A DNA stretch of 64,000 nt from Sweltsa coloradensis (taxonomy: Eukaryota > Arthropoda > Insecta > Plecoptera > Chloroperlidae), in assembly GCA_024449915.1 (NCBI GenBank), contig JAMZAV010003190.1:1-64000 (forward strand). Reading direction: 5' to 3'. How positions within the stretch are numbered: position 1 is the stretch's first letter; the number at the start of each line of letters is the position of its first letter. Positions 1 through 10,479 of the stretch are shown one piece after another. The translations under genes and the position numbers were made by a program. The notes below the pieces were generated by a model. It ran no database searches and was not told the origin of the DNA. It was given only the letters and a program-made list of their open reading frames with translations.

Positions 1-1112
1 CACCTGCGATGGCCCCGTCCGTGTTGTATAGCAGACAGAACTTCCTCCGCGCTGATATCCCGTACGAGGTCGGGGTGGAGAACTTCTTCATCTGGGATGA
101 TGTCATGAGAAGCGAAGGACGGTTCGTGGTGTGCTAGAGACAGTTCGACCCTCTCTCTGAAGACGTCATCAAAGAGTGCTTCCTCGGGAAACTGATAAAC
201 TCCCTCAAGAGAAGACGCAAACTCCTGCGCTTTGTCGGAAGACGACGCACACACTCGGTCATTGACAATGAGGGGTCCGTTGGCGCGAGTGGACTGGCCC
301 GTGATACGCTTGAAGGTGCGCCAAAATGAGGAACCGTCTTGTAGTCCAGCGACTCGCAAACGACCGTCCACTGAAGCTCGCGGAACTGAACAATGCTGCG
401 GCAAACAAGAGCATTCAATCGGTTCCACTCTGTTTTGAGGTCAGGATCACGAGCAACCTTAAAGGCATTATAAATTCTCCTTTTCTGACAAATGAGATCA
501 ACAATATGACCTGGTAGAGCAGGGCGGTAAGTGTCGATCGCACGTACCGGGACCGCAACAGCCCAGCCTCTTCAGTACTGCCACCAAATGTTCCGTTTGT
601 GGTCCTAAGTGCTGGACACGACGTAGCATCAACCTCCTCTGGGAGAAGCCGTTCGATCTCAGCCCTGTACCGACGCCAGTCAGCGTTATGGAAATCCTTG
701 ACTATTTTAAACCGTTCGCGGATAGGTGGAGGAGGAAGTACATTCGAGGAAACTACAAGTGGGAGATGGTCGCTGCCTATTGATGGGGCCGATGACGACG
801 TCGCCAAGCCGACCAGATAGACGGTCACTTACAAGAATGTGGTCTGGTATTGAGGATCCCATGGGGCCAATGTACGTCGGACACGTATTGTAACAACGAT
901 ACATTGGAAGGTCAACGAGTAGATCAACCAGAGTGGAGCCATTAGTGTTGGAGGAAGTATCTCCAAACGTCACATGACGAGCATTAAAGTCTCCCATGAA
1001 CACGAAGTTTGGAAATGACGCCACGTATTCAAAGAAGTCTATGTGTGCGGCGATAGAAATGGTAGGCGGGAAATATGCAAGGACGATCAAAATCGGACCG
1101 AGTGGGCTCCGG
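1..1112 (-). pseudogene. LINE (I/jockey-like) ORF2 fragment: AP endonuclease and linker
   Basis: Minus-strand remnant of a non-LTR retrotransposon ORF2, read from about 1112 down to the window edge. The apurinic-type endonuclease nicks target DNA to prime reverse transcription. Visible marks are AYFPP near 1080, the catalytic-type GDFNARH near 990, a C-terminal IPDHILVSD segment and, after a frame change near 800, SDHLPLVV. The chain then runs through an FK/DW-rich linker and, in a third frame below about 330, through a segment containing FWRTFKRITGQSTRANGPL, which normally leads into the reverse transcriptase; that part lies beyond the left edge. At least two frameshifts are present, so it is dead. 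The 5' side is cut by the Helentron-like repeat starting near 1125. Clade assignment (I/jockey group) is inference from motif style; that it is a LINE endonuclease is clear. Confidence 0.8.
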
Positions 1113-1152
1113 CAGTCAACTCAGCTACTCGACTCTTATGGCTCGAATGTCT

Positions 1153-1184
<32 letters not shown>

Positions 1185-2609
1185 TTTTTTTCTGTAACTG
1201 CTTCAATACAGGTCGCACCGTTTCTCAGATCGACCTGAAATTTTGCACACATGTACATACTACCTAGGCGGGTTGCTGTATAGTTTTGTGGCAAAATCGT
1301 TCAAAAAGTTAAAAAGTTATATTAAAGTTAATCGAAAGTTTTTTTTTTTCAAACTAAACGGTGACAAAATCTGAGGTGGCCAAATCATTTAGAATGTCCG
1401 TCCGATCACGAATATGTTATTTTTATTTGGATCCGATAAGTAGTGTAGATGGAAATTACATTATAACAAAGTCCCGTTACCATGGCAACGGAAAGTCGCA
1501 CAGCTTTTTTGGCTCATGATAGCGGTCAAACGGAGGCTCGGATCGAGTTGAAATTTTGACCATCCGCAAGTTTCGTTCCCGATTGAATGCCATTAGTTTT
1601 GTGGCAAAAAACCCTTCAAAAAGTTATAAAGTTAATCTAAAGTTTTTTTTTTAAACTAAACGGCGACAAAATCTGAGGTAGCTAAATCATTTAGAATGTC
1701 TGTCCGGTCACGAATATGTTAATTTTATTTTGAGCCGATAAGTAGTGTAGATAGAAATTACATTTTAACAAAAGTAACGTTACCATGGCAACGAAAAGTC
1801 GCACAAGGGAATTCTGGTCACTATTTTTCTCCCCACCTAGAAGAAATCAAGAGTAAAATAGTTTTCCCAAAGAAATGATGTCAAGGCCCTCTAGATGGCG
1901 GTGGATTTTATCCATTCTCTCCTATTTTACAAAATTTCAGCTAAAAGGTCAAGACCTTAAAGGACATCACAACCCTGGGATTTCCGGCGATGTAAAGAAC
2001 CTAAGTTGTTTTAATGACTAATGGCGAAAACCAGAGGTCTCTAACTTGAAGCAGAAGTTATTACACCTGTTTGAATAACAAAAAATTTAGGTGGGTGCGC
2101 GCGCATCCAAAATCGTGACGTAAAGATTGCGCACAGTCGAGTCTACTCCCCAACCTCAGATTACTGGTCAGCGCTGTAAAAAGAACTCCCCTCTGTAGAA
2201 GAAGATATAGTGTTTAGACAAAAACCAAAAGCTTCATCGTATTCAGTGGTTTTTCTTCTACAAGAATGTTGCTAAAGTAAACCTTCTTGTAGAAAATTAA
2301 ACATAGTTTTGGATATTTTAAAAAAAACATGCTTAAAAACGACAAATATATCGTACTTTCAGGGGACCTTGAAAACAAGTAAAATTGCCCAAATGTGAAA
2401 ATATTTTGACACCCACATATAGCTGTAGGCATGCAAAAAAATAAAAAAAATATACAACATTATGATTCATTTCAAATATGCTTTGTATTTGCGTGATATA
2501 CTAACGCATGCTTTCGTTGAGAATTCACGCGCGACCGTCTTATGAAGGTACCCAGCCCCGTGGCACTCGCGATGCAACTTTTCAGAAAACATCAGACTCT
2601 TAGGTACTT

Positions 2610-2697
2610 GTTATGGTTACGTACCCACTGAAAATCAGTTCTAAAAACTGAGGGGGTAGACTCTAAATAAAATTTATTTACTTATTATTTAATATTC
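2610..2697 (+). repeat. SINE-1 3' tail fragment
   Basis: Matches the conserved 3' end of the SINE-1 family: a segment around 'CCCACTGAAAATCAGTT', then 'GGGTAGACTCTAAATA' and an ATTT-type tail. Only the last ~85 bp are present, inside the TTAA element's centre. Confidence 0.7.
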
Positions 2698-2759
2698 GTT
2701 TGTATGTATCTTGTAGCAGCGACTGATTGATAAGCAAGCGCGTTGGAGCTCTTTTTGTG

Positions 2760-2781
2760 TTGGGGGGGGAGGGGGGGGGGT
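2760..2781 (+). repeat. G-rich homopolymer tract
   Basis: Runs of eight and nine-plus G separated by a single A. One of many G/C homopolymers in this otherwise AT-rich window. Confidence 0.9.
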
Positions 2782-4014
2782 GAAGGGAACGCTCTCTTTT
2801 CTACGTACGTGCCTCGTCTGAAGCAATTGCAACTTGCAACGTTGCAAGTTTAGTTGAGGCAAAAAGGAAAAAAAACTACACGATATCGAAGTTACTTATT
2901 TATTAGGGTTCACGATATCATAAAACTTGCATCTGTATGCGGGATATGAAATAAAACCATGGGTTCAAGTATCCTTTAATACCATGGTATAAAACCACTG
3001 AATGAACTCAACCCGCATACGAGACAGCTGTGAGCCGATACCTTATGGTTATGAACGGCTACACAGAACTACACGTGTTTGGGACAAAACGATGTTTTCT
3101 AAATGGGTGTATATCCTCTGCAACTTGATCGCGGACGGCTCGTCGCTGGAAAGCGTCGAAGTTTGTTTGAAAACATCCTATCATATATTATTTGCAATCT
3201 TGAACACGTTTGCTTCGATTTCAGTGTAGTATTTTTTTTATTATTTTGCAATTGCCTACTGCTATATGGGGTGTCAAAATATTTTTTACATTTGGTCAAA
3301 TTTTACTTGTTTCAAGGTCTCTGAAAGTACGATATATTGTCGTTTTTTTGCATGTTTTATAAAATATCCAAAAACTATGTTTTATTTTTACAAGAAGGTT
3401 TTCTTTAGCAACATTCTTGTAGAGGAAAGACCACTGAATACGATGAAGCTTTTGGTTTTTGTCTAAAAAACACTATATCTTCTTCTACAGAGAGAGTTCT
3501 TTACAGCGCTGACCAGTAATCTGAGGTCGGGGGGTAGACTCGGGCTGTGCGCAATCTTTTTCGTCACGATTTTGGATGCGCGCGCACCCACCTAAATTAT
3601 TGTTATTCAAACAGGTGTAATTAACTTCTGCTTCAAGTTAGAGACTTTGGTTTTCGCCATTAGTCATTAAAACAACTTAGGTTCTTTACATCGCCGGGAA
3701 ATCCCAGGGTTGTGATGTCCTTTAAAGACTTATTGGTATGTAACATTATGGGAATGTCGTACTCGGGTCGTGTTGCACGTACCGGTGCTCGCTCAAACAA
3801 CGCGTCCAACTGAGCGTTTTCCTAAGTAGTAAATTTTATAATGAACAATTAGTAGGTATTACATTTAAACAAATTATCAAAGGTTAAAAATAAATTGAAT
3901 GAATTTATCAGTCAAGCTAACGTTCCATTGCCAAAGTTTTTATTGGATTTTTATTTTGTTTTTGGTTTTTTTCTTCATGTTTGTTTTGATGATGATGGTT
4001 TTTGACAGTGGTTG

Positions 4015-4560
4015 TGACAGGTGGATAAGCTGTACCTGTCAGGCATAGATAGATAGATTATTTTCCATCTGAGCAGTACAGTTGTAAGAAGAAAAATCGC
4101 ACAATTACCACTGTGGGACTTGCCAATACATAAAAACATACCAATATCATTATCATAAACATAAATATAAACATATGTACATGAAATTACTGTTGACATT
4201 ATCCGAGACTAGTCCTTAAGCCTCTGCCTTCATACAACCAAACCAAACCAAATAATCAATCAGAATTACAGTACATAAATTATAATTTAGTAAAAAAATA
4301 CCAATCTGAAGTCAATAAACAATGGAATCAATACATACATAAGCCTCTGCCTTCATACAATCAATCAACCAGAATTAAAATATATAGTTTAATAAAATAC
4401 AAAAAAATATGGAGTCAAAAAAACTATTTCTTACGTTTGTAATAGGTACTTAATATTTTTGATTTTGGAAATCTGAACAGAGTAAAAAACATTCATTGAG
4501 AAGAAGTTGCTTCACTACTTTTTTGAAGTTTGGGGCAGATTCTTAATAGACTTAATATTT
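4015..4560. repeat. Dispersed repeat R2, uninterrupted copy
   Basis: Homologous to 16825-16929 plus 22004-22330, which together form a second copy split by a 5-kb insertion. Shared landmarks are 'CATCTGAGCAGTACA', 'CACTGTGGGACTTG', two 'CCTCTGCCTTCATAC' segments and a 'CATTCATTGAGAAGAAG' block. It begins with a GATA-type microsatellite, which suggests the reversed 3' UTR of a LINE; no coding sequence is visible, so that is inference. Confidence 0.7.
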
Positions 4561-4836
4561 GATGAAGATAGATATAGATAGATACTTTTATTCATCTTAA
4601 GTTTTAGTACAACAGTTACAGACTGTTTAGCCGGTTAGAGCCCAAGTAGAAGAAAAAAAATACCCACCTAGAGCCGCAGCCCTGTCCGTGGGAATATTCA
4701 AATATTATTAGCTATAATTTATATGAAAGATGGTGCTTCGGCTTAGAGAGACATACACAGATGTATGTAAGTAAACAAATTTTTTAATCTAGAGACCTAG
4801 AACACAGTTAAAGATACAATTTATGTGTAAGAATAA
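4561..4836. other. Repeat-like sequence without genes
   Basis: Opens with a short GATA microsatellite and 'CTTTTATTCATCTTAAG', which resembles the reversed tail of a LINE. The rest has no reading frame or motif I recognise. Confidence 0.4.
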
Positions 4837-5786
4837 TTGAGCGAGCGAACGCGAGGGGTCTCCACTTGACCTTATGGCTCGAATGTCTGTTTTTTTTTTT
4901 TTTTTTTTTTTTTTGTTACTGCTTTGATACAGGTCGCACCGTTTCTTCTGATCGGCCTGAAATTTTGCCACATGTACATACCACCTAGGCGGGTTGCTGT
5001 ATAGTTTTTTTGGCCCAAAAACGTTCAAAAAGTTAAAAAGTTACATTAAAGTTAATCGAAAGTTTTTTTTCAAACTAAAAAGGCGACAAAATCTGAGGTG
5101 GCCAAATCATTTAGGGAAAAATCCGTCCCACAACGAATATGTTATTTTTATTTTGAATTGATAAGTAGTGTAGATGGAAATTACATTATAACAAAGTCCC
5201 ATTACCATGGCAATGGAAAATCGCACAGCTTTTTTGGCTCATGATAGCGGTCAAACGGAGGCTCGGATCGAGTTGAAATTTTGACCATCCGCAAGTTTTC
5301 GTTCCCAATTTGAATGTCATTAGTTTTGTGCAAAATCGTTCAAAAAGTTATAAAGTTACATTAAAGTTAATCTAAAGTTTTTTAAAAAACTAAACGGCGA
5401 CAAAATCTGAGGTAGCCAAATCATTAGAATGTCAGTCCGGTCCGAATATGTTAATTTTGTTTTGATCCGATAAGTAGTGTAGATAGAAATTACATTTAAC
5501 AAAAGTAACGTTACCATGGCAACGAAAAGTCGCACAAGAATTCTGGTCACTATGTACTGCCACCTAGAAGAATCAAGAGTAAAATAGTTTTCCCAAAGAA
5601 ATGATGTCAAGGTCCTCTAGATGGCGGTGGATTTATCCATTCTCTCCTATTTTACAAATTTTCAGCTAAATCGGTCTAGACCTTAAAGACTTTATTGGTA
5701 TGTAACATTATGGGAATGTCGTACTCGGGTCGTGTTGCACGTCCCGGTGCTCGCTCAACAACGCGTCCAACTGAGCGTTTTCCTAG
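4837..5786 (+). mobile_element. Helitron2/Helentron-like non-autonomous element, copy 2 (complete ends)
   Basis: A 950-bp element with asymmetric terminal inverted repeats. TTGAGCGAGC is at the very 5' end (4837) and its complement GCTCGCTCAA lies subterminally at 5749-5758, followed by a hairpin (AACGC 5760-5764, GCGTT 5775-5779) and the terminus TTCCTAG. It sits between A and T (A|TTGAG...CTAG|T) with no target duplication. The CTRR-type 3' end, hairpin, A/T insertion and asymmetric repeats are known Helitron2/Helentron traits. No Rep/helicase is encoded. Confidence 0.75.
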
Positions 5787-5924
5787 TAATAAATAAAATA
5801 TCAGATACCTATGGTAAAGTTGCAATAAATTGTGTGTACAGATAGTGAAAAAAGATTAATTAAATTCTTAATGTATACAAGATTAGTATGATTGAGTATG
5901 ATTATATTTCTATTAAAAAATATC

Positions 5925-6075
5925 GATCTTTGGTTGGTTATCGCTCACTCGTCGATGGGTCGGGGCCTACAGGGGTTGGCTTGGTCGCTTTGATTACTGT
6001 TCCCACTGAAAATCAATCATATAACTGAGTGGGTAGACTCTAAATACAATTTATTTATTTATTTATTATTTATTT
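5925..6075 (+). repeat. SINE-1, 5'-truncated copy
   Basis: Contains the family's 'ATCGATCTTTGGTTGG' block, the 'GTCGGGGCCTACAGG' block, 'CCCACTGAAAATCA', 'GGGTAGACTCTAAATAC' and an ATTT tail. The tRNA head is missing. Confidence 0.8.
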
Positions 6076-6116
6076 TATATTAAATTAATAATAATTAAAA
6101 TTAATAATTAATAATA

Positions 6117-6884
6117 AATTCTCTAGTCAAAGCAAATAGTATTTTTAAGAAGAAAGTGAAGCACAAGATCTCTAGGTATGGTTGGGATGGGGAGACTGAG
6201 AGTGTGATAAGACTACATTGTAGTCAGCAAAGAAATGATGCCGGTAGTTAGGGACGTGAAGGTTATTCCCAGCATTGCTTTGGACGGAGATCACAGACTA
6301 CTGGTAGCAACAATGAAAGCTCAAAAACCGGGGAAAAATACAAAACTAAGCAGGACCAAGAAGCTGAAGATATGGCAACTACAAGAAGAAGAACTAAGAG
6401 AGCTGTTTAGAAAGAAAATACAAGAAAAAATACCTCAAGGAGACCTGAAAGATGTAGAAGAATGGTGTGCTCTAAGAAACACACTAGTGAAGATTACAGA
6501 AGAACTATGTGGACAAGTGAGTGGGAAAAGAAAGCTGAAAGAGACACCATGGTGGAACAAAAATGTAAAAGCTGCTGTAAAAACAGAAGAAAGAAACATG
6601 GAAGAAGACTGCTCCATTGAAAATATTTTGAAATATGAACAGAGCAAGAAAGAGGTAAAGGAGATTGTCAAGCTAGAAAAACAAAAATCAATGGTTAAGC
6701 TGGCTGAAAAACTGAAAATTGACTTTGATGGGAACAAAAAGATGTTGTACGGTATGATAAAAAATAAACGTACAGACAGTGAACGCCCAAATTATCTTAA
6801 AAACAAAGACGGAGAACTAACACAAGAAACAAGTGAAATACAAGCTTTGTGGAAAGAGCATTTCTCCAACCTACTCAATGTAAA
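6117..6884 (+). pseudogene. RTE-like LINE, upstream part (endonuclease C-terminus and linker)
   Basis: Upstream half of a LINE ORF2. The first ~40 codons look like an endonuclease C-terminus: a basic FKKK..H.ISRYGWDG segment, then DGDHRLLV corresponding to the family's SDH catalytic motif with Ser replaced by Gly. The uninterrupted frame 6235-6888 continues as a Lys/Glu-rich linker of about 200 residues ending HFSNLLN, the region just before the reverse transcriptase. The first half of the endonuclease is absent, replaced by a SINE tail ending near 6075. The frame is broken at 6884 by the CR1-like insertion and resumes near 11645. Base composition (A-rich coding strand) matches the downstream part. 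RTE-type assignment is inference from motif style and C-terminal layout. Confidence 0.75.
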
Positions 6885-7090
6885 GTAAAGTAAAGTAAAG
6901 TAAAGTTTTATTTGCCAGTCGATTCGTACAAGATACAAATATAGGCATCGTCATGTTTTGGTACTAAAAACTAAGCTAATGCTAAGTACTTAAGATGAGT
7001 TGATAAATATATGTATAGCCTATACAATATAGAAATATCCTTATGATTAGGTAAAGTAGAGTGAGTAACAGAGTATTAATCAATTAGTTA
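6885..7090 (-). repeat. Reversed LINE 3'-end fragment
   Basis: Begins with four GTAAA pentamers, then 'GTTTTATTTGCCAGTCG'. On the minus strand this reads as a LINE 3' UTR ending in a TTTAC repeat tail. It lies between the interrupted RTE frame and the CR1-like element, so two insertions may share this site. Confidence 0.45.
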
Positions 7091-7112
7091 AAATAAAATA
7101 TTAATAGTCAAG

Positions 7113-7439
7113 ATGGCGGCAGGGGTTAGTTTCGGTGTCACTCGGCTCTGTGTTTTAATTGTGTTTGTGTGCGTAATACGATCGGCAGCAGTGTACAACA
7201 ACTACCAATCTGTGCGGTACAATGTGCTCGAGAGGTTGGTTACTGGAGAACCGCTGGAGGACATGATGGTATCAAGCAAAGCTTCTGTAAGTAGTTACAT
7301 TATAATTTTTGGTAGTGAAGAAGAAACACTGTTGAGTGTGTGCGTGGGCGAACATTTGAACGGTCTGGACCGGGTCGTGTTGCGAAGTTCACCCCAACCA
7401 GACACCGAGGCCGACTCTCTGTCGCCCATCCCCTTCTGA
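7113..7439 (+). CDS. Possible ORF1 / leader peptide of the CR1-like LINE
   Basis: A 108-residue frame starting at ATG 7113, in a Kozak-like context (AAGATGG), overlapping the ORF2 start by 100 bases in another frame. It opens with a hydrophobic segment (residues 10-26, rich in V, L and I) resembling a signal peptide, then shows no domain I know. Position just downstream of the presumed 5' end suggests it is either a degenerate ORF1 or a segment originally in frame with ORF2 before a frameshift. Function is unknown; it could be a chance frame. Confidence 0.35.
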   Translation: MAAGVSFGVTRLCVLIVFVCVIRSAAVYNNYQSVRYNVLERLVTGEPLEDMMVSSKASVSSYIIIFGSEEETLLSVCVGEHLNGLDRVVLRSSPQPDTEADSLSPIPF

Positions 7440-8662
7440 CCGCATTCCTGCTAGCCCTGAGCGGGGATGTGCATCTCAACCCCGGACCAGACACGCTGCC
7501 GCCGCGTGACATCTGTCAAGTGTGCAACAACATCGGCCGCAAAAACCAGCTGTCAACAAAGTGCAGTTCGTGTAACCGGGTCTATCACAACACTTGTGTA
7601 AAAATTAATACCTCTCTACACAGAAAAATAGTGAAAGACCTGGAATCATGGTCCTGTTGGAAATGTACATTGCCGCAATTTGACAACTCTCTATTCAATA
7701 GTTCGCATCATGACCTTAATATCTCAGACACTCCCCCACATAAATCACCTTGCTCTAAAATCACAATTCTTTCTTTCAATGCCCGCAGTTTAAAGTGCAT
7801 AAAAAGACAGGCAGACCTGCAACTCTGGCTTGAAGACAAACAGGCATCAATTCTATGTGTAAACGAGACTTGGCTGGACCCTTCCATTGACGACGGGGAA
7901 GTATTACCCAACAGCTACAGGGTGTTTCGCAAAGACAGATCGGGCTCAAGAGGAGGAGGTGTTCTTCTCGCTGTGCGGCCTGAACTCTGTCCCGTGCGGA
8001 GACTAGATCTAGAGTTGCCGGATGCGGAAGCTGTGTGGGTAGAAGTAATGGTTGGTGCAGACAAACTTCTGATCTGCTCTGCATACAGGGCTCCTAATTC
8101 AAGTGAAAAGGTGAATGGTGACCTCATAGCATCTCTTGATCTGGCTCAAGATGTCCAAAGCTCAGTGAAAGCAACCGTTGTCTGTGGTGACTTTAACTTA
8201 AGTGTTGATTGGCAGAAATATCCCATACCCCTTAATACAGTTTCAAATCGTTTTTTATCGGCATTTTTAAACCTATTTTTGCAACAACTAGTCACAGAAG
8301 CTACACGAATTACAGCTACATCTCGATCGTTGTTGGACCTGTTTTTATGTAATGACCCAACTCTGATTAAGGATGTATCAGTAATTCCTGGCGTTAGCGA
8401 CCATCTTGCTGTTTCCACTACTCTTCAACTGGCACTTCCGAAAATTAAGAGGCTCAATGTAGATGTTCTTAACTATAAAAAAGCTAAATGGGATCTCCTT
8501 CAATCTTTATTCGCAAAACACTTACCTTCTTGTTCTTTGGATAACTCAATTGAACACATGTGGGCGGATTGGTGTAAAAACTTCTGGTGGTGTGTAAACC
8601 AAGCAATCCCCACGGTTACAATTAAAGGTAACGGCGCCCTCCATGCACAAGTAAACAACTAA
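7340..8662 (+). pseudogene. CR1-like ORF2, N-terminal part: 2A-like motif, PHD-type finger, AP endonuclease
   Basis: A 440-residue frame. Residues 32-50 are Leu/Ala-rich and end in GDVHLNPGP, the form of a 2A translational-recoding peptide. Residues about 59-104 form a zinc finger with CQVC, CSSC, an H.TC pair and CWKC, matching the PHD-type fingers of CR1-group ORF2. Residues about 139-370 are the endonuclease: ILSFNARS, NETWLD, GGGVLL, the GDFN motif (CGDFNLSVDW) and SDHLAVS. The protein should nick target DNA and bind nucleic acid. The frame stops near 8660 and the chain resumes in another frame at 8743, so the copy is broken. ATG 7340 is the first in this frame but the true start may lie further upstream. 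Confidence 0.85.
7433..7489 (+). other. 2A-like ribosome-skipping motif in LINE ORF2
   Basis: Codons 32-50 of the frame starting at 7340 encode a hydrophobic run followed by DVHLNPGP (7466-7489). The consensus of 2A peptides is D-V/I-E-x-N-P-G-P with skipping between G and P; here the Glu is His. 2A-like sequences at ORF2 N-termini are established for CR1-type LINEs of several invertebrates. Confidence 0.7.
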
Positions 8663-8742
8663 TTAAACACATAAGAACAAGGGACGCACTTCATAAAAAG
8701 AGGAAAAAAGTTCACTCCGAAACAAACTGGGAGAATTACCGG

Positions 8743-9828
8743 GTGTTACGTAACACCACCAGGGCCGCGGTGAGAAATGCCCACTCCGACTATGTCTGGG
8801 AGCTAGGAAAAGCACAAAACTCGAAACAGTTGTGGAAATACATTCATTCCAAACGGGGCAGTGCTGCTCCCTTGCATTTTAACATTAACGGAGTTAAGGT
8901 GTCAGACTCTTCCGAAATCGCCAAGAGCTTTAGCGCAAAGTTCAAAAGTAATTTTTCAGTTCCCCTAGGCCCAATATTACCCCCATCTCGTTCAAAGGCC
9001 GGCATACCATTCAAAAACGTATATGTCACCTCGTCTGAAGTATTCGCTGCACTCAAGAAGTTACGCCCAGGTTCAGCCTGTGGGCCTGATAAGATTCCTT
9101 CTCGTGTACTACACGTATGTGCTAGATCCCTTGCTCCGTCTTTGGCCTATCTATTTAACGTTTCTCTAAATTCCGGAACCATACCTCAACAATGGAAAAC
9201 AGCAAATGTGGTGCCAACTTTTAAATCAGGGTTGAGGGATGACATCAATAATTATCGTCCGATATCTCTCACCTCAGTAGTATGCAAAGTACTGGAGAGA
9301 GTTGTATCCAAGCACCTAATTCACCACCTTCAGACAAACCATTTTCTTAACAAACAACAACATGGGTTTATTCAGAGACGCTCTTGTGTCACGATGCTAA
9401 CTAAGGCTATAGATATGTGGCAACATGCTTTAGACAGTGGAACGTCGAAGCAAGTTGATGTTGTTACCCTCGACTTTAGCAAAGCGTTCGACCAGGTTCC
9501 TCACGAGCGTTTATTGATGAAACTGGAGTCATTGTACAACGTTAAGGGTAAAGCATTAGCTTGGATATCATCGTTTCTTTGTAACAGGCGTCAAAGGGTT
9601 GTTTATGACGGTGTTTCATCTACGGATGTCACTGTCACGTCTGGGGTACCGCAAGGTTCCGTTCTGGGTCCATTGTTATTTGTGATATTTATGCTAGATC
9701 TACCGCAGTGTGTTGAATCAAACCTGCTGCAGTATGCAGACGACTGCACATTATTCAGGCCTATCTCCAGTTTAGAGGACATTCACACACTTCAGAGTGA
9801 TCTAGCTAATATTAAAAATGTGGTGTGA
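8743..9828 (+). pseudogene. CR1-like ORF2, reverse transcriptase domain
   Basis: A 361-residue frame carrying most reverse-transcriptase blocks in order: an alpha-helical N-terminal region with LWKYI, GPDKIPSRVL, the W..A.VVP.FKSG block, NYRPISLTSVVCKVLE, QHGFIQRRSC, the first catalytic aspartate in VVTLDFSKAFDQVPH, GVPQGSVLGPLLF, and the catalytic LLQYADDCTLF near 9735. It copies the element's RNA at nicked target DNA. A frame change near 8662-8743 separates it from the endonuclease part, and the frame ends at 9828, after which the thumb continues in other frames. All catalytic residues I can check are intact, so decay is by frameshift rather than by active-site loss. Confidence 0.92.
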
Positions 9829-9866
9829 TATCAATGGAATGAAACTGAAACCCGTCTAAGAGTAAT

Positions 9867-10479
9867 GTGTTAACACTGACCCGTACTAAAGTCATATTAG
9901 ATCACAATTACAGTATTCAGGAAACTCAGCTACATCGCTGTAAATCCACCAAACTTTTAGGCCTCGTAATTACAGAAAATCTCAAGTGGAACAAGCATGT
10001 GGACGTAGTTCGGGCAAAGGCTTCAAGAACGTTGGGCTTTATTTCCAGGAGCCTCTATGGGTGTCGTTCAAGCGTTGCTCGATCTATGTACCTCACTCTT
10101 GTACGACCTATCTTCACTTGGGCTACTCCGGCATGGCACCCTACAACAAAATCTAACCTCTGTAAGCTAGAATCTCTTCAAAAACCGCGCGACTAAATTC
10201 ATACAGAGAGGTCGATGTGGTGGATCGGATGATAGATTAGAGAGGAGCCAAATCCCAAGTATTGACAACTTCCTAAAACAAACAGATCTCATATTTTTGA
10301 AAAAGTGTTTCTGCGAAGTGATTGACCTAAACCCTTTAGAACGAATCAGGTTGTCTTACGGTCTGTACCTCGGAAACAACAGTGTATTTTTGACACCACC
10401 GATTGCACGCACAGTTGCGTATCAATCAGGTTTTTACTGTAGATCAACTGCTCTCTGGAACGCTTTGCTGTCACTATAA
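9867..10479 (+). pseudogene. CR1-like ORF2, thumb / C-terminal pieces
   Basis: Two short frames, 9867-10196 and 10297-10479, continue the reverse transcriptase. The first contains KLLGLVITENLKWNKHV, VRAKASRTLGFI and YLTLVRPIFTWATPAWHP, the standard thumb and post-catalytic helices of CR1/jockey enzymes. The second ends in a short C-terminal segment (FYCRSTALWNALLSL) seen in this group. They are separated from the catalytic domain and from each other by frameshifts. They are remnants of one original ORF, not independent genes. Confidence 0.8.

Larger units (their letters stand above)
1961..3721. mobile_element. TTAA-flanked long inverted-repeat element (Kolobok/piggyBac-type, non-autonomous)
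   Basis: A 1,761-bp insertion with inverted arms of about 470 bp: left arm 1961-2432, right arm 3252-3721. Both ends read AGGACATCACAACCC inward. It is flanked by TTAA at 1957-1960 and 3722-3725. The uninterrupted sequence is present in the sister repeat at 5683-5686, where TTAA occurs once, so this is a target-site duplication. TTAA targeting is known for piggyBac and Kolobok; the AG start fits Kolobok better than the CCY start of piggyBac. The 820-bp centre holds a SINE tail and a G-run but no transposase. Confidence 0.85.
1125..3826 (+). mobile_element. Helitron2/Helentron-like non-autonomous element, copy 1 (5' truncated, interrupted)
   Basis: Shares its sequence with the copy at 4837-5786, including a poly-T tract, two internal tandem units of about 330-380 bp (each with the recurring 'GTTACCATGGCAACG' core) and a 3' end with GCTCGCTCAA, a short hairpin (AACGC...GCGTT) and a CTAAG terminus. 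It lacks the first ~35 bp of copy 2 and is split at 1957-1960 by a TTAA-flanked element. No replication initiator or helicase coding is visible, so it would need proteins from elsewhere. Confidence 0.65.

Noticed and set aside
1961..3721. piggyBac classification from TTAA alone
   Set aside because: Tips start AGG rather than CCY; left as TTAA-type, with Kolobok preferred.
6435..6737. 100-codon minus frame rich in Ser and Phe
   Set aside because: Antisense of the Lys/Glu-rich LINE linker.
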